Below are positions 59,860-64,000 of a stretch of 64,000 bases of DNA, one piece after another. How positions within the stretch are numbered: position 1 is the first letter of the stretch; each line of letters opens with the position of its first letter. The notes below the pieces were generated by a model. It had not been told where the DNA came from. It saw only the letters and a program-made list of their open reading frames with translations, and did not search any database. Source of the stretch: Luscinia megarhynchos (Eukaryota > Chordata > Aves > Passeriformes > Turdidae); the NCBI GenBank assembly GCA_034336665.1, contig CM067585.1, forward strand, positions 3,715,731-3,779,730, read 5' to 3'. The position numbers and the translations under genes were made by a program.

Positions 59860-60510
59860 TAACTTCATTATGTTCTATTGACTTCCCGGGGAGCTGAAAG
59901 GAATATAATGGCAATTTCCCGTAATGGATAACTGGCTCGGGCAGCCAGGCCAGGGAAACGACCCTTCCCTCCTCTACCCTATGCAGTCAAATCACTGTCA
60001 GACATTTCATTTTCTGATGTGCATGTTGGCCTCTTATCAAGCTTTTTTCACCCAAAGAGGATTCCTCCTCAGAGGAACATGATTGGCATCCGATGGGGAA
60101 AATGCAGTTAATATTACCAGAATATTAAAGGGGCAATTGTAATTTCTCAGCTGCAAAGGACACTTAAAGCAAATTACCTCAATTAAGAGGATAAGATTCA
60201 GGGAACTGCTTTAAATTGAAAAAACATTCAGATAGGATGTGTGTGTCACTTTGTCATCAGGGGCTTAATATTTACTTCTGCCGATGAGACTTTGTCATGC
60301 TCTATTACAATTCATAGATTTGTGTTCCCAAATTTTATGCACCAAAATGCTTTGATTTATAGAGTATAAGTCTCTTTTCTCTGTGAATTCCTTTAATATT
60401 GTCATAAATGTGGTCAGTGATGCTTATCTCACGATATTAATGTGCCTCATTTAATTATATTGTCTTGCTCAAAAAGTGCACTTAGTTTGAAGGAAACTGC
60501 AAATTGTTAA
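59860..60510. other. AT-rich candidate conserved non-coding element
   Basis: The longest repeat-free AT-rich block, with many TAAT/ATTA cores (GCAGTTAATATTACCAG, GCAAATTACCTCAATTAAG, CTCATTTAATTATATTG), an AGATAGGATGTG stretch and isolated CpGs (CATCCGATGGGG, CTGCCGATGAG, CTCACGATATTAATG). It looks more like a developmental enhancer than random intergenic DNA, but this is a composition-based impression. Confidence 0.3.
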
Positions 60511-62540
60511 CTTTTGGTAAATGCACATTTCTCACTAGAGAATGGTGCTGGTGCCTTCTGCAGCCAGCAGTGGGTTGGGTCAGTGGAGAGAAGCACACAG
60601 AAAGCTCTTGGGTCAGTAATAACTCAGATCTGCTTCATGTGGGGGCCCCAGTTCCAGGTCTGGCCATCAGTTCTGTTCTGTCCCACATTCCCTGCTCTGA
60701 GGCTGCTCCTGGGCTCTCATTCTCCTATTTTAGGCTCAGGAAGGTGTGATTCTCTATTGATTACTTGATCTGTGTAATTACAATCAAACCCACAGGGATT
60801 TCAAGCCTGATTTACTGCAAAATAGAAATCTATTGGCTTGGCTGGACTCTTAACGACCAGGATTAGGAGACAACATAGTTTGGGGCTGCTCTTTCTCTGC
60901 AGGATTGGGTTTGGGTAACTGGAGATTAATGAGGTTTGTGAAGGAAGGCACTGATCCCATCAGAGCAGGCTGGGGGTGTTTATCTCCTTCATCCCTGCCT
61001 GTGGCTGTGCTTGTGGCATCCTGATTTTCTGCAGTATCCTACTGTCAACAGGAGTCAGGAACAGAGCCTGGGGGGAACTGCAGGGCAAGTCAAGGAACTG
61101 CAGCAGAGAGAAATCCAGCTGAAAGCCACTCTCCCAGATGCTCTTGGCATCCTTCTCCCACTACATGTCTCCTTGGCCAGCATGTGAGCTCCTAAAATAA
61201 GTCTAGGGCCTGGAGTTTTGTCTGTGCCTACCCTCAGAAACTGGACAAAGGAGCACCAGCAGGCAGGGAAAGGAAAGGGCTTTTCCCTTTTTTAAAATAG
61301 GTTTTCGTTTAAAAGATGCCAGAGCCAGCAGATTAGTGTGTTGACTATATAGGTTTCCTACAGATAAGGCAGAGAAATTGATTTCAATTACCAAAGTGGA
61401 TAGACAGGCTGCTCTGCTCTCCTGAGGATTGTTAACCCTCGAGAGGCAAGAGCTGAAAACCAGGAGGGGGTTTGGAACCTCAGCCATTTCCTCAGGAGCA
61501 GTTGTGCCTCGCAGCATAAATCCTCACAAAGGGAGAGAGCTAAAGAAAGGAGGTTTATTTAAGGATGTACAATGATCCTTGTGATACTCTGGGATTTCAG
61601 CAAGCTTTCAGATCCTTCAGCGAGGCTCTGGAGGCCAAGGGTTAAAGTGGCTGCAAGGATTAAAGGATTCAGTGCCTTTCAAGCACCAGGTTCACCTTTT
61701 CCAAGAGCAGTCTGGCGCTGGGAAGTTTTCCTGGGAGGTTCCAGGGCCAGGGTAGGGCAGTGCTGGATCCCAGCTGGATGAGGAGCAGAATCCCAGAGTG
61801 TTGGTGGGCTCATGCCCTGCTGCTGGGCACCTCCAACACCTGGGGCATAGCACTAGGGAATGGAGGGGATGGAGCTGCCGGGGTGTGAGAGGAGCTGGTG
61901 GGACTGCGCAGCATGGAGGGACAGGAGCAGGAGCTGGGCATTTTCTTGGCACACGTGGGGAGAGGTTTTCCAGTGCATCCTCAGACCTCTCCCTTCTGCT
62001 GCTCCTGCATTTACTCACTCTGCAATTCCTGAGCTGGCTCTGTAATTGTGTCCGCAGGGTGCCTGCTTCCCTTCCCTCCTCAAATCCAATTTGCCACTTT
62101 TTGCAGCTTCACTGCTGCCTGATAATGGGCACCTCACGATAGATTTTTCCACTATTCACTTGCTGGGTCTCTTTTGTCCTACCACAGGGAAGTTTGCCCC
62201 TGTGGGTCTCACAGTTGGCTTCTCAGCTGGGTTTCTCACAGGCTTTCATTGCCAGCAGCATCTGCTCTCCCCTCCAATTACTCTAGCACATGTCTTTGAT
62301 TCTTTGCTTTACTGGGTTCACCAGCAGCTTCTGCCCTGGCTGAACTCTCCCCACTGCCTACAGGTATTTGGGGGGTCTGGCTGTGGTTAGAAATCAGATG
62401 TTGCACATTGTCACATCAGAACAGAAGGAATTCAGTGGTCTTGCATGGCAAGAAGACCAGTGTGATAAGCAAAATTAAGAAATCACAGGAAAGCACAGCA
62501 CATACATAAGATTTTGTTTCAGGCCACGGAATACATTTGC
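60511..62540. other. Single-copy non-coding DNA
   Basis: About 2 kb with no gene or repeat recognised. ORFs at 61798-62142 and 62046-62390 (both 114 codons) have no domains. Confidence 0.45.
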
Positions 62541-63290
62541 TGCTGGAAGCAGCTCAGCAACTGCAGCTTTTGTGTCCTTTCAAAACTTAAGAAGGTACAA
62601 AAAGAAATTTATTAATAATACAAAAAAAAAAGAATTAGAATTCAGGATAAAATTCCTAGATTGTTCCCTCCTCCCCTTCATTCCACATTTCTTACCAACC
62701 AACATACAGAGAGAACACTTCAGTCAGCTATACACTTAAATAATCAGTTCAGTTTACTTCAGAGAGAAAAGTCCCTTTTCTGGTTATGGCTTAGGGGGTG
62801 TCTTCACCTTCACAGTTTGCGTCCACCCGAGAACCACAGAACTATGAATTTTCCTCCCATTTACACAGTTCTTCCAGAGCCGTGTTATGGGTTACGATGC
62901 ACACATGGGGTACCACCTCTAAAGGCAGGCTGCAAAAACACAGAATTCTCTTCATTGGCTTCTCTATCAAATGTCTCTGTTCATATTCCAGTTCCAGAAC
63001 AGAGACCCACATTCCCCTCGGGGCAAAGGATTCTTTTTCTCAAATATTTCAAACCCCCCATGTATTTTTCCACAGTTTAAAGGAACTTTAGTGAAGTCAC
63101 AATCCCCACAGCCCACAAAAAAGGTTTTCAGCTACTTGCATCTTTTTAATCTCTTCCCACCAGGAACTTTGTCTTCATCCCGCTGACTTCTGTAATCTCC
63201 ATGCTTCATTTCTTGTCATTCAGGGGAACTCAGGAGGTCCAGAATTCCATGCAGGCATAAAGAAGTTACAATTGTATCCAGATTGCAAAG
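62541..63290 (-). mobile_element. Probable endogenous retrovirus-derived sequence
   Basis: I recognise this stretch as a type of interspersed sequence seen in avian retroviral elements (blocks CAATGTTGG-free but including CTTCATTGGCTTCTCTATCA, AATGTCTCTGTTCATATTCC, CACAGTTTAAAGGAACTTTA and TCAGGGGAACTCAGGAGGTC). This rests on memory and there is no second copy here to support it. On the minus strand an AATAAA lies near 62610. Ends were not found, and ORF 62661-63080 (139 codons, plus) has no retroviral motif. Confidence 0.35.
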
Positions 63291-63301
63291 AAACAAACGT
63301 G

Positions 63302-63620
63302 GGCAGCTGGAGTTCTTCCCTGCCACGTGGAAAGGCGAGCCGAGCCCAGCCGGCAGGGCCGGGGCCATGTGGCCGGTGCTGGAGCCATGCGGAGCCGGTG
63401 CCGGGGCCATGTGGCCAGTGCTGGGGCCATGCGGAGCCGGTGCTAGGGCCATGCGGAGCCCGGGGGCCCCCCAAGCCAGGGGCTCTCCGCAGAGCCGGGG
63501 CCGGGGTTCCGAGCCGGGCCCCCCGCAGAGCCGGGGTGCCGGGCCGGACCCCAGACCGAGCCCGGGGCCGGGCCGAAGCCCCCCTGCCAGGGCCTCCCAC
63601 CCCCCCAGCGGCCGGGAACC
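63302..63620. other. CpG-dense GC-rich block
   Basis: Sudden change from AT-rich DNA to very GC- and CpG-rich DNA, with repeated CCGCAGAGCCGGGG units at 63490-63535. It could be a CpG island, or more likely the promoter or leader part of a young LTR, given the probable retroviral sequence on its left. Overlapping ORFs of 120-140 codons on both strands (63216-63658) reflect composition. Confidence 0.6.
63361..63460. repeat. 21-bp GC-rich tandem repeat, about five copies
   Basis: Units at 63361, 63382, 63403, 63424 and 63445 alternate between two forms, GGGGCCATGTGGCCGGTGCTG-like and GAGCCATGCGGAGCCGGTGCC-like, so the array also reads as a 42-bp dimer. As 21 is a multiple of three, every frame repeats as heptapeptides. 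Confidence 0.88.
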
Positions 63621-64000
63621 GAAAGAGAGAATCAACTCGATGCAATTGTGATTTGTGAAAGCTTTTTCATTAGTTTCCCGAGCTGTCCATCACCAAATCA
63701 GCTCTCTGATTGGTGCCAGCAGCTCACAGGGGAAGCTCCCAGAGACGGGAGAGTGCCTCCCACTCCCCAGCCTCATGGAGCCATTCCTGAGGTGAAACCA
63801 CCCATCCCCCCTTACCACATATAACCAACACACTCATAACTCTGGATTCTGGGGGCATGGGCAAGATTATCACTGCTGGGATTCAGCTCACACCACTCCT
63901 GCCATTGCTGCTGTGTGGGGTCTGTGTGAGACCATCACCAGTTTAACAGAAAATTAAAATATAATCAAACACCTGTAACACAAAGTGTTGCATGGGAGAG
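63621..64000. other. Non-coding DNA, possibly LTR-derived on its left
   Basis: CTCTGATTGGTGCCAGC near 63700 carries an inverted CCAAT box, and CCACATATAACC near 63815 could be a weak TATA element, so the block may belong to the same retroviral insert as the CpG-rich part. The window ends without a terminus. Confidence 0.3.

Noticed and set aside
63216..63658. Four overlapping 122-141-codon ORFs on both strands
   Set aside because: Long frames arise from GC-rich DNA and from 21-bp repeats that keep every frame in phase; no domain.
1..64000. CRISPR arrays, bacterial operons, tRNA or rRNA genes
   Set aside because: No spaced direct repeats of CRISPR type, no ribosome-binding-site or operon layout and no tRNA box motifs were seen; the repeats are vertebrate retroelements.

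Overview
The window looks like avian nuclear DNA, most likely from a songbird, and I find no protein-coding or RNA gene in it. The evidence is the repeat landscape. There are about sixteen 5'-truncated CR1 LINE fragments, recognisable by the conserved 3' region and tails such as GATTCTATGATTCC, and no SINE family. There are also at least ten solitary retroviral LTRs, including forms resembling the TGTCCTGG...CCAGGACA LTRs I know from finch genomes. The species call is inference; the repeat families are read directly from the sequence. All open reading frames are short (212 codons at most), overlap in several frames, show no recognisable domain and often lie inside repeats.

Layout. 1-14 kb: a 732-bp LTR (1373-2104), then a 440-bp LTR (3445-4499) carrying a second, 602-bp LTR nested inside it (3589-4190, 5-bp target duplication ACAAG), CR1 fragments, a 22-bp minisatellite, and a CpG-rich solo LTR (13137-13809, duplication CCCTC). 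14-22 kb: a 378-bp LTR (14655-15032), CR1 pieces, two copies of an unclassified 190-bp repeat, a second 440-bp LTR, and an AT-rich block holding a perfect 17-bp inverted repeat (16765-16854). 22-27 kb: two related LTRs in head-to-head inverted orientation (22016-22760 and 26141-26811). 27-41 kb: mostly single-copy DNA with CR1 fragments, a (TCCAA)n array inside a CR1, a third 440-bp LTR on the opposite strand, and a CR1 split by the fourth 440-bp LTR (39811-40253, duplication CTGG). 41-52.7 kb: the longest stretch with few repeats, with a (CCCATT)n array, two TATA-like motifs and a weak membrane-segment ORF. 52.7-64 kb: a second 380-bp LTR with a perfect TCACAT duplication, two CR1 fragments, a long AT-rich block that could be regulatory, and a terminal region with probable retroviral sequence and a CpG-rich 21-bp tandem repeat.

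Target-site duplication lengths sort most of the LTRs into groups: 4 bp (the 440-bp family, as in class I/ERV1), 5 bp (TGTCCTGG type) and 6 bp (the 380-bp and 732-bp LTRs, as in ERVK). None retains an internal gag, pol or env region that I can see. The remaining single-copy DNA is what an intergenic region or large intron would look like. Several AT-rich, homeodomain-site-rich blocks are candidates for conserved non-coding elements, but conservation cannot be judged from one sequence. I did not find a convincing undescribed system. The most distinctive local structure is the 17-bp inverted repeat near 16.8 kb.
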